Shown in pieces: positions 20,991-33,734 of a DNA stretch of 64,000 nt (positions within the stretch are counted from its first letter, which is position 1; each line of letters opens with the position of its first letter). Made by a program: the position numbers and the translations under genes. Origin of the DNA: Lumbricus rubellus (lineage: Eukaryota > Annelida > Clitellata > Crassiclitellata > Lumbricidae); NCBI GenBank assembly GCA_945859605.1, contig OX243820.1, forward strand, positions 24,857,559 to 24,921,558, read 5' to 3'. The notes beneath the pieces were generated by a model, which was not told the origin of the DNA, ran no database searches, and was given only the letters and a program-made list of their open reading frames with translations.

Positions 20991-21243
20991 CACAGTAGAT
21001 GGCAGTCGAGTCGTATGTTAGGCAGGACCGTACACGTTATTTCTATTAGGGAATAACTCCATTAAATGACACCCGTTGAGTAGATATATCCCTGTCCTGT
21101 CATTTTAGTAGGCCTACGACAAAATAAATTCAAAGTGAAGAAATAATCTTGATTGAATGATGGACGAACATCGTCGAAAATTCAGTTCGCAAATTCTGTC
21201 TAATGAAGAAATAGCCTATAATATGCCTATATGTAGACTACTG

Positions 21244-21600
21244 GCCTGGTTAGCTACACCGGTAAGCGAGAGCGGCATTCGTCTGTTGGTTGCAACGGAC
21301 TGCAGTTCAAGCCCCAGGCTATGAGTTGACATTCAGATATTTAGATATCTCGGGCTAGCACGTGTGGGATGCAGGGGCGCAAGCTGCTGTGGAGCGACCT
21401 TTGGCAAGTTGCTTACCCATCATTGTCTGTGGCGAAGGCAACGGGAAACCACCTCACTCATCTCATCCCCAGGGGCGTAATGCCAATGAACCTTCGGGCA
21501 GAGAGCCATCATCATCATGTTGGATAGGAGGCCAATGCATTTGTCCATTAACCCGACGCCGTCCAGGTCATAGAAGGGAAGACTGTAACGTCTGTAAGGC
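21244..21600 (+). mobile_element. tRNA-derived SINE
   Basis: Box-A-like GGTTAGCTACACCGGTAA, box-B-like GCAGTTCAAGCCCC about 60 bp on, then a body with GGCGAAGGCAACGGGAAACC. Distinct from the 26-28 kb family. The 3' end is not sharply defined. Confidence 0.55.
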
Positions 21601-21659
21601 AGACATTTGCCCGTCTTTATTCATCTGCGTTGATCCGTCTTTACCGTAATGCGGATCAT

Positions 21660-22110
21660 GCTTAGCACAAACAGAGAAACGGTCGTCGAAAAAAAGAGGA
21701 AAATTTGAAAACCAGAAAAGAAAAACTGACATTAGTGACACTCGCGCAAACAGAGAGGAACAACATAATGGTATGGACAGAAGAGAAGTAAATGAGACTG
21801 GCAGAGATGGACAGGTAAGAGATAAACACGAGAGAGACAGACAGACAGACAAGACAGACAGAGGCATTTAGAAAGAAAGACAGACAGGGAGATAGACAGA
21901 GAGACACAGAGAGACAGAGAAAGACACATAAACAGACAGAGAGAGAGAGACACAGAGAGAGACAGACATACAGAGAAGAGAGAGAGACAGAGAGAGACAG
22001 AGAAGGACAGAGACAGAGACACAGAGAAGGAAACAGACAGGAACAGACAAACAAAAATATAGTCAGATATAAAAAAAACACACACACACAGATACACAGA
22101 CAATAATAAT
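21660..22110. repeat. Purine-rich AGACAGAG microsatellite tract
   Basis: Degenerate GACAGA repeats between about 21775 and 22105, ending in CA repeats. They account for the Ser/Leu/Val/Cys minus-strand frames. Confidence 0.9.
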
Positions 22111-22300
22111 TATAACAATGCAGAGCGAGTAAAACACTCTCAGCTTGTCATCTTCCTTTGATATTATGCAAAATGATGGAATTCACTTCCGTGGAATTTC
22201 CCGGCAAAATCAGAGTCCATTGGGGGTGGGGGGTCTTGCGTGTTGTGTTTCCTATGAACGTCTTCATCAGGAAGCTGTTCCATTCATCCGGAAGTTTATC

Positions 22301-22547
22301 CAGGGCCGGATTAAGAAATGTGGGGGCCCTGTTCGGAAATCTGATGACTTTTTAGGCGTTTGGTTGAAATGTCTTTAGAATATACCAATTTGTTTTGTCC
22401 GAAACAGCTTTAGTCGTTTGGTCGAAATTTCGTCAAAATATAACAATTTGTTTACTTTAAAAAAAAATTTCTAGTGTGTGGGGGCCTCTTAAAGTGTGGT
22501 GGCCCATGTTCGGCTGAACATGTTGACCATGCCTTAATTCGGCCCTG
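22301..22547. mobile_element. hAT-type MITE, 247 bp
   Basis: Inverted ends CAGGGCCGGATTAAG / CTTAATTCGGCCCTG, flanked by 8-bp AGTTTATC (22293-22300) and AGTTTAAC (22548-22555), one mismatch. Non-coding. Confidence 0.85.
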
Positions 22548-22557
22548 AGTTTAACCG

Positions 22558-22686
22558 CAATCGTAATCTCCAAATTTCTTGAGCGCCACTCGAAAGCCAA
22601 GCGCAGGGCACCAGCTTATTCACGAGCGTTGCGTCCAGTCAGAAGGACTGTCCAAAAGAATTATAGTCCGAAGGAGGTCGCAGTCC
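22558..22686 (+). repeat. Dispersed repeat, copy 2 (GCGCCACTCGAAAGCC)
   Basis: Second copy of the repeat at 11786-11919, colinear with a few substitutions, lying directly after the hAT MITE. Confidence 0.7.
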
Positions 22687-22689
22687 GAT

Positions 22690-23313
22690 TTCCAAAGAAT
22701 AAGAGGCGGCAGAGTAGTTTAACCCTTTACCGACCAAGGGTAGAGGATTTCCATGCCATTTAATGCACTTTGGTGGGTAAAGGGTCAAGAATAGTTCGTC
22801 TGCTTCACATAAACTAAACTAGCCTACTAGTTTGGTTATAAAATAATGATTCGCCGCCTCTTAATTGTCTGCTCAAGCCTTGCATACAAATCGAGGAATT
22901 CATTATTTGCGCTGTGGCCAACGAGTTCGCAGCTCTGTAGGTCGGAACTTAATTTGCTTTCAGTCCACAGCAGTGGGACCCAATCATTGAGCTGTAATTA
23001 TTCTTTAACTCTATTTTGTTGGTTGAAGCTCTTATAGTAATGTTGTAGAACCAGATATTATGCCTCAATCATCGGCATCAAGCTGTTATATCTACATGTA
23101 GGCCTACCACCCTCAGTTATTCCACTGATGACTAAACGGTCACTTCTTACCGATCTCATTTGTCAACCATCTTGACAACCCCCTGACTCGGCGCAGCGCT
23201 CCAGAACAAGCCGGTGCTCTGCGCTTAGCTTTCAGGTGCACACTTAGGAAATAGGGATTTTTTTATCATATTACGACCAGCCGATGGTCGTTTAAGCATT
23301 CCATACTCGAGTC
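22690..23313. other. Intergenic, no gene seen
   Basis: Unique-looking DNA; a 63-codon open frame at 22846 has no recognisable feature. Confidence 0.4.
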
Positions 23314-23632
23314 CATGGGCGTCCGCAGCGGGGCGCAAGGGGGCGCGAGTGCGCCCCCCTGGATTTTTCGCATAGTTGCACATAAATTTTTATTATTTGG
23401 TTGTGATTGTTACAACGCGATTTTCAATGTGATTATCGATTAGGCCTAGTTCTACAAGTTGAACCTATATAATCTTTATTTGGGTCATTGGGCCCATAAC
23501 GTATAGGTAGGCTATAGGATTCTCTCGTGGTAATATGGAAATTCAAACTGTCACCCATTAAATTTAGACCATGTGGCAATTATTTAATTAAGAGTTTGCG
23601 CCCCCCTAGAAAAATTCCTGCGGACGCCCATG
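23314..23632. mobile_element. MITE with CATGGGCGTCCGCAG ends
   Basis: Fifteen-base inverted ends CATGGGCGTCCGCAG / CTGCGGACGCCCATG, with nearby GGGGGGCGCA-type sequence also inverted. Only a 6-bp ACTCGA repeat is found slightly outside the ends, so superfamily is not settled. It shares CATGGGCG with the element at 16867. Confidence 0.7.
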
Positions 23633-26081
23633 TACTCGACAGCCAAACGACGCGGCGACCATAACCTATAATATAATTATATGCTATACATGTATTACAT
23701 GCATTTATAATATAGGCGTATACTTAGGCTACATGTAGCCTATGCTCGCTATTAGCCAGTTATGAAACCATAATACGCCTAAACATACAGAGTAAAGGCA
23801 GCAAATTGATGTTTTTCCGCTCGGTTCTGTTGCAGAATCGCTTCCGTTCAATAGGAGAACATTCAAGACACGCTGGATGACTTCGATACGGCACATACGT
23901 CGGCACAAGTATGCACCTGGCATCAAGGTGCGCATGATACTAAGTGCACGTAAAAAGACACCTGTCCACTCGATCCTCACCTACACACGTGCACATGCGC
24001 ACACTCGCATAGCCTATACTCACAAGCCAAAGCAAACAGCTCGTGCACAAGTACATGTAGGTCTATGGGAGAGAGAAAAGCATAGGCTATAATATAATTG
24101 GAGGAAAGCTTCACAAGAATGCGTCGTTGATCTTGAATGGCATAAGATGCCGTCAAATTTGTACAGACTTGTATCAAAGGTAGAAAAGATAGAAAAAACA
24201 GACAAAGAGATGGAGAAATAGACAAACACACACAGATAGGCTAGTCACACAAAAATAATATAGACAGACAGTGTCTGAGTGAGACTGAATAAATGAATGA
24301 ATGATTGAATGAAGAGATGAATAAATGAATGACTACGTGGACGAGAGTGTCTGAATGACTGACCGAGTGACTGAATAACTGACTATGTGAGTGAGTGACT
24401 GGCTGACTTACGAAAAACGACTGACTGACTTGACTGACTGACCGACTGGCGACGTAGCTACACAGCAGCAAAAGTAAAAATAGTCCTATAACTGGTGCAG
24501 GTAAGGCACATGTGTGTGAAGGTGAACAAACAAACTGACAAACAACAGCTATGCATAGTTACGGTATAAGTAGATACAATGTTAGATATTAACTTTTATC
24601 CCACCCAGAACGATATTAATAGCCTCATGCTAATAAGGTAATGTTGTCTTTGTCTGGCATAATTGCATAAAATCGTGTCTTTGATCGCATTGCTTATAAT
24701 AGCGCAATCGATTTTCTTGAACGTATTAATCCCAATCAAAACAACAATTGGCACTCAAATGAAACTCACACTTGGACCGATTGCAGGTATTTTCATTTGC
24801 AACGATCAATTCCACAAACAACTCATAATTATGTTGCACTGAACAACTATAAAACGCCCCACATAAATAGGCCTGTTATTAACAGTTCAACTCAACTGAC
24901 AGGCAGAAATATCTGACACAAAGAGACATTCATGCATGGAGGCCTACAATCAAATAAATGCACATTAGCATATGTACAAACATAATATGTAACCGTCGGG
25001 CCATGAACCACAGTTTGGATATAAGCAACACACTTGCAAACACCTACATATTAATATAACAATGTGTGCAAAACTGTTCATGCATAGCATGACATAGGTG
25101 TTTTTGCTCCCCACGCTTACAAACATAGGCTAATTATTATGTAGGCCTATCCAAACACTGGAAAGATCCACAAACTTATTTAAATAAAAATCGGAAACGA
25201 GAGGACACACGAAAATGAAGAATAATTTGGATTTTGTTAGATGTTGTACTACGGTTTGAGATTAGAAACTTTGTTTACACAATATAATTTTAATTAGCAA
25301 GCAAATAGCAGAACTTTTTCAGTAAACACTAAGCTTAAGTAAAAATGGTTCATTAGTGATCTGAATTAGCGAAATTCTTGAAAGTAGGCCTGCGTAGACA
25401 GTTTATGGGGTATCATACGAAAATAAAATTAAGAAAAAATAATTACAGAGAGTAAATAAAAAATTGGTCATAGGGCCTATACAGAATAATATAAAAGAGA
25501 AAAAAGGGGGATGTTTATGCGAAGAATTAAAACCCCCGAAAAAACACCTTTTTTACAATTGTGTCAGAAGTGACTTAGATGTAAATTTCAACTGAAAGAT
25601 TACATAAATAATATTATGTAGGCCTATGACAAATCCTGTAGAGTCATTGAGTAAGCAACAGAAGACAGACTTACGGACACAAATGGATAGACAAAGAGAC
25701 AAGGAGACACACAGGCAGACATCGAGGTAGGCGGATGCGATCGTTAGAAACACGGTTTCCTTGCAACATGCCGGTCTTCATTACCAAGGACATGTGCAGC
25801 CGCCAGCACCGACTTTTATGAAAATATTAGATCTATGGCTAAATATTTGATGGCTGAAAAATTTCGTCTCTTTAATCTTCCGCGAACTGTCGGTGAGCGG
25901 TTAGCCAATATCGACATGAAGTCAGATAAGGCATTCATCAAATTCAGTGTATTGCTTGCGGACAACCATCTATGATCCGAGCTTAGGTCCACCAGTATAG
26001 CTATAGCCTATAGGCCTAATTATATTCTTGATTTCTCTGACCTCTTCCATTCGCAGATATAGACCGAATGTTCCTTGATAA
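23633..26081. other. Intergenic, no gene seen
   Basis: AT-rich with many TAGGCCTA words and a GACT/GAAT tetranucleotide stretch at about 24280-24450. Short open frames are Ser/Leu-rich shadows of simple repeats. Confidence 0.45.
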
Positions 26082-26200
26082 TTTTTATTTATTTATTTAT
26101 CCATTTATATAGCGCCCCTTTAAGCTCCTACTCAGAGGCGATCCCGACTACAGCGCGGACACTGCATCGGAGTTTCACACGACCCTAATAATGTCGTGAG
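26082..26200 (-). mobile_element. SINE fragment
   Basis: ATTTATTTAT tail, then TATATAGCGCCCCTTT, CAGAGGCG and GCGCGGACACTGCATCGGAG: the tail half of the SINE family at 26283 and 28320, without the tRNA-like head. Confidence 0.6.
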
Positions 26201-26282
26201 ATTTGATTTTTCTTGTATAATGATAATCTATTTTCGACTCATCGAGTTGCCTAGATGTCATTAATGTATGTAGGCCTACATG

Positions 26283-26508
26283 TATGTACACTTGCCATAG
26301 CGCCCCTTACAGATTTTTCTGAGAAGCGCTCCCGACTACAGCGCGGACACTGAATCAGAGTTTCACGCCGAATCTCATGAGCATTGAGCAATTACCAGTG
26401 AAGGACTTGCTCAAGGTCCCCAAGAGGCGGCTTGAGGCGGATTCGAACCTGCATTCAACACTCCGGCTGCAAGCCAACGAACATACCAACTACACCACCA
26501 CCGAGCCC
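26283..26508 (-). mobile_element. tRNA-derived SINE
   Basis: On the minus strand the head starts near 26508 (GGGCTCGGTGGTGGTGTAGT), with box A GGTGTAGTTGG and box B GGTTCGAATCC, then the shared body (TTGAGCAAGTCCTTCACTGG and TGATTCAGTGTCCGCGC) and a GCGCTATGGCAAGT tail. Confidence 0.8.
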
Positions 26509-26633
26509 ATAATAATTAATATAAACTATATGAGCTGCACCGCTAGACTTGTTTTTTGTGCATGACGAAACATTAAACATAACATGATCTAATATTTGAA
26601 AGCAACACGATACAGCGAAACGCATTTGCGTGG

Positions 26634-27042
26634 ATACAATACAATACAATACAATTCACTTTATTGCAACCAGAAAACAAGAAAACAATAAAAGTACAAA
26701 ACATGCATGCATTGGCTACAAAGGGGGGCCCAAAAGGGATGGACATCCCGCTGGGAAGGGTCACCCAAGTAAAAAAGTCCCAAGAAAAATTAATCAAGAT
26801 AGCTTAAAAGAAAGAGACTAAAACAAATTAGGTGATGACAGATTGCAGAAAAGCTTATATTGTCAAGAGCATATAGAGAAACAAACTTAACTAAGTACTT
26901 AACTAAAATCTTAACTACACATGGTCATGTGCACTTCAAGTAGCATTAGTGGAGGAGAGTAGAAGAACACGAAGTTTCTTTTTAAATACCTGCAGACTAC
27001 TCGATTGACGAATGTCAATTGGTATTGTGTTCCATACTTTAG
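26634..27042 (-). mobile_element. 5'-truncated LINE copy matching 3376-3784
   Basis: Starts at the ATACA-type tail and is colinear, with no indel or substitution seen by eye, with 3376-3784 for 409 bp, then stops abruptly. It carries only the 3' UTR and the last approximately 35 RT codons. Short, severely 5'-truncated copies are normal for target-primed LINE insertion. Confidence 0.93.
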
Positions 27043-27266
27043 AGCTACATGTAATTATTGTCGATCCATGAGTTTCACACGGTTTTTGTATCTTTCTTTT
27101 ATGGCCTCGTCGCTTCCTCGTAACGTGCAAGCTCAACGATCAAAGTAATCCGTCGGATTCAGTCGCTCATGACTGCAATAAATCTGTGAACCGTGAAAAA
27201 TATTGCTGAACAATAATAATATGAAGGCGAAACGTATAGGCTTACGCACAATCTGCGTAGTCGTCG

Positions 27267-27303
<37 letters not shown>

Positions 27304-28319
27304 TGCGTTTTATTGTCTTATTACCAGCCATTACTGATAGTGCTTTCATTGCAATAATATGCGTTTGGGAGGTTTCTATCTATTACATCCATGCAGTATC
27401 CGTTATTCGCGGAAATGTGTTTGGGAGGTTTCTATTACATCCATGCAGTATAGGCTATCTGCTATTCGCATTTCGCAATGACATTAAACGTATCGGAGGT
27501 TTCTATCAACGAAACCTCTCGGAAGTAGAAGCTGTGCAATAGCGATGTTTGCGCTACACCTATTACGGGGATGTTTGCAATACGTTTGGTCCAATGAAAC
27601 TGTCATTATGCGTGGAAGGTGGTGCACGGTCATCGCAGAGTAGTTGTTGAGCAGATGGAACGAGGGTTGAACATTGCAATCAATTCTGTGTGAACACAGA
27701 ACGCTGTTTACAGGATCACTTGACACGATGACAGTTCAACCTATCTGCAGACAAACACATCATTTATGACCACTTGCCATTATGACATTCAACCGACAGG
27801 ATCAACGCGATCCATCACGTCGGCGTAATTGGCTATCGGACACCTGCAAAGATCACAGACTTCCAACTCTATAATCACGGTCTATATGTGGCTGATTTTT
27901 CAGTCTTGGTCTGTTTACTGTACAGTTGTAATGAAACAGAATTGTTTACACGCATAAGATTATTCATGCATAGGTTACATGCATGTATAATTTTGCATGC
28001 GTACATAAAAACAAAAATATATACAATTATAGGCGCTCAATTATAATTATTACAATGCATAGACCTATTACATGTATAATAGGCTACAACGTTTACGTAC
28101 GTAGACTACATGAAAACATATAATTATAGAACATTATACATAGGCCTAACCATGAGAAGCGCAAATTCTGATAGAAACACAGAGACAAGTTAAATGGTTC
28201 ACTGTAGTCCGAAGTTCAACGATCACACCTCACACCATACACCCACCCCACCCAACCCCACCCCGTTGCATTTCTTTAGTTATCTGATGAGTCCTCCCAA
28301 CGCTGAACAATGGACATAC
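27043..28319. other. Intergenic with short repeats
   Basis: Includes a (CAT)n run at about 27262-27303 and a degenerate local repeat of GGGAGGTTTCTAT(T)ACATCCAT at about 27365-27510. No gene recognised. Confidence 0.5.
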
Positions 28320-28548
28320 ATTTGTTTGTTTGTTTGTTTGTATGTGCACTTGTTATAGTGCCCCTTCAAGCTATCTCTACTCAGAGGCACTCCCGATGCA
28401 GAGCGGACACTGCATCGGAGTTTCACGCCGAAGCGCTGAGCAATTGTAAGTGAAGGACTTGCCCAAGGTCCTTTCGCGGGGAGGTGGATTCGAGCCTCGG
28501 ACCTTCCGGCTCCAAGGCAACGACGCCACCACTAGACCACCGCGCCCC
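28320..28548 (-). mobile_element. tRNA-derived SINE, near full length
   Basis: Minus-strand head GGGGCGCGGTGGTCTAGTGG with box A TGGTCTAGTGG and box B GGCTCGAATCC, body GGGCAAGTCCTTCACTTACA and AGTGTCCGCTCTGC, ending in a (CAAA)n tail. The most complete member of the family here. Confidence 0.85.
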
Positions 28549-30148
28549 ACATTTACTACGTGAGTCCATGTAAGACTGAATTTGCCATAATTAATATTAT
28601 TATCAATATGTTAGCATTTAACATGCTAACGTAGACTACAGGTAGACTGGCCGACATTAGCCTGCAGAGCTACATGCATAATATAATAGAAGCTTATTAT
28701 ATCTTTCTCGCCTCAAAGGAAAAGGCCATCAATGCCCATAATTAATAATTATCACTTTGTTCGTTTTATCAATGTAGCTGTACTATACCACAACAATGCA
28801 CCATTGTCTTTTCTCTACATGAAGATGCAGGAATTGAGATTTTACCGACAGTAAGGCAAGCAGTACGAAATCACTCATTTTCTGGTGACTTGTATCGGAA
28901 ACTAATGTACAAGGCAGCGTTGCTTTCTTCTACAATTAAGGAGAGATCACAGGTACACGATGTACACAACGTCAACTGTCAGCATCCATTGTTGTTGGCA
29001 TCAGCTTTGTTGTGTGTCGGCTAATGCACACATTTTGTAATACGTCGCCCACTGCGACGACGCATCATTTGCCGACGCCCGAGAAACAAAAGCCAGAACT
29101 GGTCGGCTGTAGAGAGCAGCTCGTCTCCCTTGGTTGTTGCAGACGCCATGGCAGGATCGGTTTAATTAAGCCATTGCTTGGGATTACATCGACCAACGAC
29201 TGTGATGTAGGCCGCAGTTGGTCTACCTCGTTGTAATCAATTACAAATCGTCTCAACGTATCTAAATGCAGGCCTATCTATTCTATCTAAATGTAGATAG
29301 AAAGTTGGTCAAGAAGCAATCCGCTCTGTGATTTATTGCACGGTTCAAGGGTTGGAACAATCACCGGGTGCCATAAAAAGCAAGTAGAAATGAAGACCTA
29401 GCAACCTACCAGTTTTTGCCAAGGCTTCACCATCGCATTATACAATAATTGTTGACGTCTTATGCAATGTTATTACGGAGCTATACAAATCAATATATCA
29501 TACTGTGGTGTATGCAATTGTTCAACACGACGATTCACGAGAGGATGAGTAGGAGGCTCCGTGCATTGCACAAATAACAGCAATCGTAATCGAGCATTTA
29601 TATATCGCCACTCAAGACCAAAATATGCCTTCATACGCTCACCACCCAAGGCAGAGTTTTCACTGAAAAAAAACAGGTTTCCAGGCCTTTGCGGAACTGC
29701 TCAACAAAAAGAGAGAAAGGAAGAAAGAAACAAGTAAGACGGCTATAATTGGTTTTAGTATTAGACTTTTTTTTAGTATGGGCCTATTCTAATTGCAGAT
29801 GTGAGGCAATAGAGTAGATAATTATTGGTTGGATACAACTGACAGGCACTCATGTAAATAAGTGTCGGTCTATTGACTCTGCCCTTACCGCCAGCGATAG
29901 TTTTCGCGGCTAACAATTCTTCTGCTTCGTGTAAATCAGCCAAGACTGACAATGGCTTATTAGTTGAGCGTGCCATGATACTATAATAACTCGTTACAGG
30001 TCTACCAATGTAGGCCTACATAGAACGAGATTCCTTATCGACTGAGGTTTTAAAAAGGTTATTAGGGCTACTCCATGCATGCATGATATTACCATGTAGC
30101 CTATACGTCACTAGTGCGTCACAATACGTAGTAGGCTACCCGTGCAGT
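28549..30148. other. Intergenic, no firm gene
   Basis: Mostly AT-rich. A slightly GC-richer open stretch at 29012-29236 shows no domain. A minus-strand exon-like frame at 29887-29976 is listed separately. Confidence 0.4.
29887..29976 (-). CDS. Exon-like open frame, unknown
   Basis: Starts with ATG and encodes about 30 residues (MARSTNKPLSVLADLHEAEE, then LLAAKTIAGG) that look like ordinary soluble protein rather than low-complexity translation, ending at GGCG|GTAAGG, a good splice donor. No partner exon or family could be identified, so this may be chance. Confidence 0.2.
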
Positions 30149-30635
30149 GTTTAATCTAGTCCTCTGCTTTGGTGGGAAATTTGGGTTTATGGGGGGGGGA
30201 AGGGAAACGGCCGTTTCGGGCAAGCTCCAGCCAGACACCGACGAACCCTTCGACCCGAAATGTTGGGATTTTAAAAAAATCACACTTTTTAATTTATTTT
30301 TTATTCTTCTAGCTAGGCTTAATAGGGTTTTTAGGCCTAGTCGTTTTAGGCTGAAGGCTATATATAGGCTACAGGATTTAAAAAAAGTTTTCACACATTT
30401 TAGCCAAGATACTTCGCAACCGAATTCTTCTAGCAGGCAAACTTGATATGAATAGGCTACATGATTGCAACCAAAACAGATGTCGAATTTTTCTAGGGGG
30501 GGGGGGAGAATGTTGCGTATATACTTTTCTGGGGGAATAGTACTAGTAGGGCCTAAATACATGTGGACACCTGTCGATTTTGCAGAAGGGGAATTCTCAT
30601 TCCTGGGGGACTTCCCCCAGAGACGTCTAGACTAG
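30149..30635. repeat. Dispersed repeat, copy 1 (GTTTAATCTA ends)
   Basis: Begins GTTTAATCTAGTCC with CGGCTTT/CTGCTTT nearby, has two G-runs, and ends GAGACGTCTAGACTAGAT. Same start, G-rich middle and TCCTGGG...CGTCTAGA end as 32094-32467. Possibly a non-autonomous DNA transposon. Confidence 0.55.
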
Positions 30636-31465
30636 ATAGGCCCAAAACACTTAACCGGTAACCCTAAGGGCTCGCAGTGATCTTGGTCTCGTTCGTAGTC
30701 ATGGTTACCAGAACTCTATAATAATTGGATCTGTATTTAGCATGATCATTGCGCTAGAGAACAATCAAGATGCAGCTTCATGATATGGACAGTCACGTGA
30801 TAACGCGAAGAAGACCGACATTATAGCGACCGTCCCGAGTAGGCTATCTGCTGCCTCGCAAAACCGTCTTCACTCGAAATGTGCTTTGTCTGAATTTACA
30901 TCGCAGTCTCTTCTTCGTCTCGCTGTTGTTACGATCACGCGCGTCCACCGCATACGAACTGTTATCCTAAAGTCATAATAGGTTGTGTAGGCTGTGTATG
31001 CGGTGGGCTATATTACAGTCTAAATGCCCAGACTCTGGTAACAACAATGCAGATGTCTCTTCAATTTGGCTGGCGCCTCGATAGACTGGATCACGCAGAA
31101 AGCTTCATCGTGATTGGATTGTTCAAAATCGAGCTCTACCGATCAACGTATACGATATAATATGTCTTACATACGGACTTGGCGCCAGTGTCATGAAATA
31201 GAGTATCCCCAGTATTAGCCTAATCGTAGGCCTATCCTCCCCAGATGAAGAGAAATTGAAAAAGGCACTTCCGCGTGTAGGCCCTATTTATTTTTGTAAA
31301 TTGACTTCCATCTGCTTTGTTTTGAACAGTGAAACTGGCATATGTAGGCTAATGTTTATTTATACTAGATAATTTCATTTGCTTTGGTTTTTAGAGCACT
31401 TAGAACATTTAATTAAAACACTCAAGAACACTCAGAGTCACTAAATAAACTTGAGTTTTTTTGCT
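30636..31465. other. Intergenic, no gene seen
   Basis: Nothing recognised; open frames are short. Confidence 0.4.
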
Positions 31466-31745
31466 CTGAACATTGCCTAGGACGCTTAGAACAATTAGAG
31501 TCACTTTAAATTTTGATTAGACCCTACAGCATAAAACAATTTCAATTATACGCATTTTCAATAAATAGGGATAGAATGGTTTATCCCCCGGCTAGTCTAT
31601 AGGCCTGAACATTGCCTAGGACACTTAGAACAATATTATTAGAGTCACTTTAAAGTTTGATTAGGTCCTAAAGCAAAAAATTCAATTTTACGCACTTTTC
31701 AAAAATAGGGGATAGAATGGTTTATCCCTCGGATAGTCTATAGGT
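31466..31745. repeat. Tandem duplication of about 139 bp
   Basis: Two units (31466-31604, 31605-31745) sharing GAACATTGCCTAGGAC, AGAGTCACTTTAAA, GATAGAATGGTTTATCCC and GGCTAGTCTATAGG-type words, with moderate divergence. Confidence 0.8.
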
Positions 31746-32093
31746 CTACCGGTATATTCCATCCGGAAGGGTAGATTATTTCATCTCTCGGATGGTTATA
31801 AGAGGGATAGAATATCCATTGATACCGGCGATCCGCGGCGGCGAGATGCAGAAAGGAATGCAAGAGTAGGCCATATTATGTCGTGAGGGGACAGCACTGG
31901 GCACTGGACGTTGATGAAAACATGATTGCGTAACAGGATCGTGTAACAAAAGAAATTGTGTCATCGAAACTAATGAGCAGTCAGCCTAAGGACGCAAAGA
32001 TGAAGCGGTATTTCTTTCATTCCTTCGTCCAGGATAGTTACATAGGCTACTATAGGCGCTCATCACAGGCGTATATAGGCTATATAGCTCAGC

Positions 32094-32467
32094 GTTTAAT
32101 CTATTATAGTCCCTCGGCTTTGTGAGAAGAAATTCGGGTTTCTGGGGGTGGCGGGGGGATGTCGCACACACGACATGTGATCGGTCAATATTTTTCTTGA
32201 CCATCTTTAAAAAATTAGGCTATACCATTTTCGCCAATTAAGCTTAATATGAAACTGATGACTGTTTTTAGTCTTTCTCTCACATTAATTTTGATCAGTA
32301 GCTAAATAGCTATAGGCTAACTTTTTAAAGATTTTCAAAGTTCGTTTTTTCTGCGGTGAAAATGCCAAATGGCATACGTGTCTACATGTAGGCCTATACA
32401 ATACTTAGGGAACATTTCTGGGGATTCATTCCTGGGAAACTCCTCCCCAGCGGCGTCTAGATTAAAC
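32094..32467. repeat. Dispersed repeat, copy 2 (GTTTAATCTA ends)
   Basis: Begins GTTTAATCTA and ends TCTAGATTAAAC, an inverted pair of at least 10 bp; the interior resembles 30149-30635 at both ends. No clear target duplication. Confidence 0.55.
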
Positions 32468-33734
32468 ATCGAGCGTAGCTGTAGGCTATATAATATAATT
32501 TTTATAATAGGCCTAATGGAGGCAGGACAAGGCAATTGCCTGTTCTTGCTTTTTCAGATAGGCTACCTGACCAATTTATAACCAGGGTTTGGGGAATTTG
32601 CCAATGGTTTGTCTCGTTTCAATCATGGATCACCTCATAGTCGCATCCGCTGAATTTAAGTCTGGATACGTCCCTGCGGTTCATAGCAGGCTTCTCCCTT
32701 CCCAGAGACGAGCTCATTGCTCGTTGATATAAGAGGATGCATGGCCTACTTTCTGTTTATTAGGAATAAAAACAGAGAAGGCATGCATGATCCACCAAAG
32801 AACCTGATGTTAATTATTATTCCCGACATAAGATCTTCCATCCCATTTCACGATGATTTGAATCCCAGATGAAACAAAGAATTCCACCCACCCTACGCAG
32901 CACCGCGAGAGAGGCAAATGGTTCTGTTCGGATGAGTTTCAACGCCTCCAACCGGGCGACTTTTGATGCCCAACATGACCACAATGCAACACTCGTTATT
33001 CAGGCTGTAACAGTCTTTGCGTCCCTCGTCCGTCGACAGCCAATCGCGTCAAAGCCAATTAACACTCTATCCGTCCCAAGCTGCATCTTGGGAATATTTT
33101 AGAGAACACGGAAAGGTCTCGCGCGCGGCGATATGGACTTAGTGCACGTTGCGCGCTTAATGGACGAGAAAGGGGTAGGCCTATAAAGGATAATTCAATC
33201 ACTGTACATTTGTAGACGTCAAAGTTCATTTATCGCTGAAAGGGTACATAGCTATAGACTATATATATTTTTATATATAGGCCCTACACTGTGTATGTAT
33301 ATATAATTATAATGCCCGTTACGAAAGATGCATCCTAATAAGCCTTATGCCTTATTAACGAAACAGTCAACGCCTCATAATCTATTCTAGGATACACTTG
33401 CAGCCACGGCACTTCGAACTGCTAATTTTGATTTTCTTATTTCTTACAGACCTATTGATCTGTAATTGATCAATAACTCTGATTATTATGGATCTTTTAG
33501 ATATTTCCAGGCTCCAGCGCAAGGATGCAAGGATTATGCCAATGCCAAAAGCGGACCGTTGCGGGAAATTCGGCTACGTCATGACCTCATAACCTTTCTG
33601 GGGCAAAACTGACGTAGGCTACACGCGACCACAAAATTTAATTAGCTTAACGCTTGCGATGATGGTTATCTAATTTGCGCATGACTTGAGTTGAGAGCTC
33701 AGAACAGGACTACTGCAAAATACAATTAGGGCAG
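32468..33734. other. Intergenic, no gene supported
   Basis: A 77-codon frame at 32869-33102 lies in a GC-richer patch but shows no recognisable domain or clear splice context. Otherwise AT-rich. Confidence 0.35.

Noticed and set aside
26283..28548. tRNA genes suggested by box A and box B matches
   Set aside because: The cloverleaf is incomplete and both copies continue into a shared body and tail, so they are tRNA-derived SINEs.
30147..30562. 99- and 147-codon opposing frames
   Set aside because: They overlap a dispersed repeat with G-runs and show no recognisable domain.
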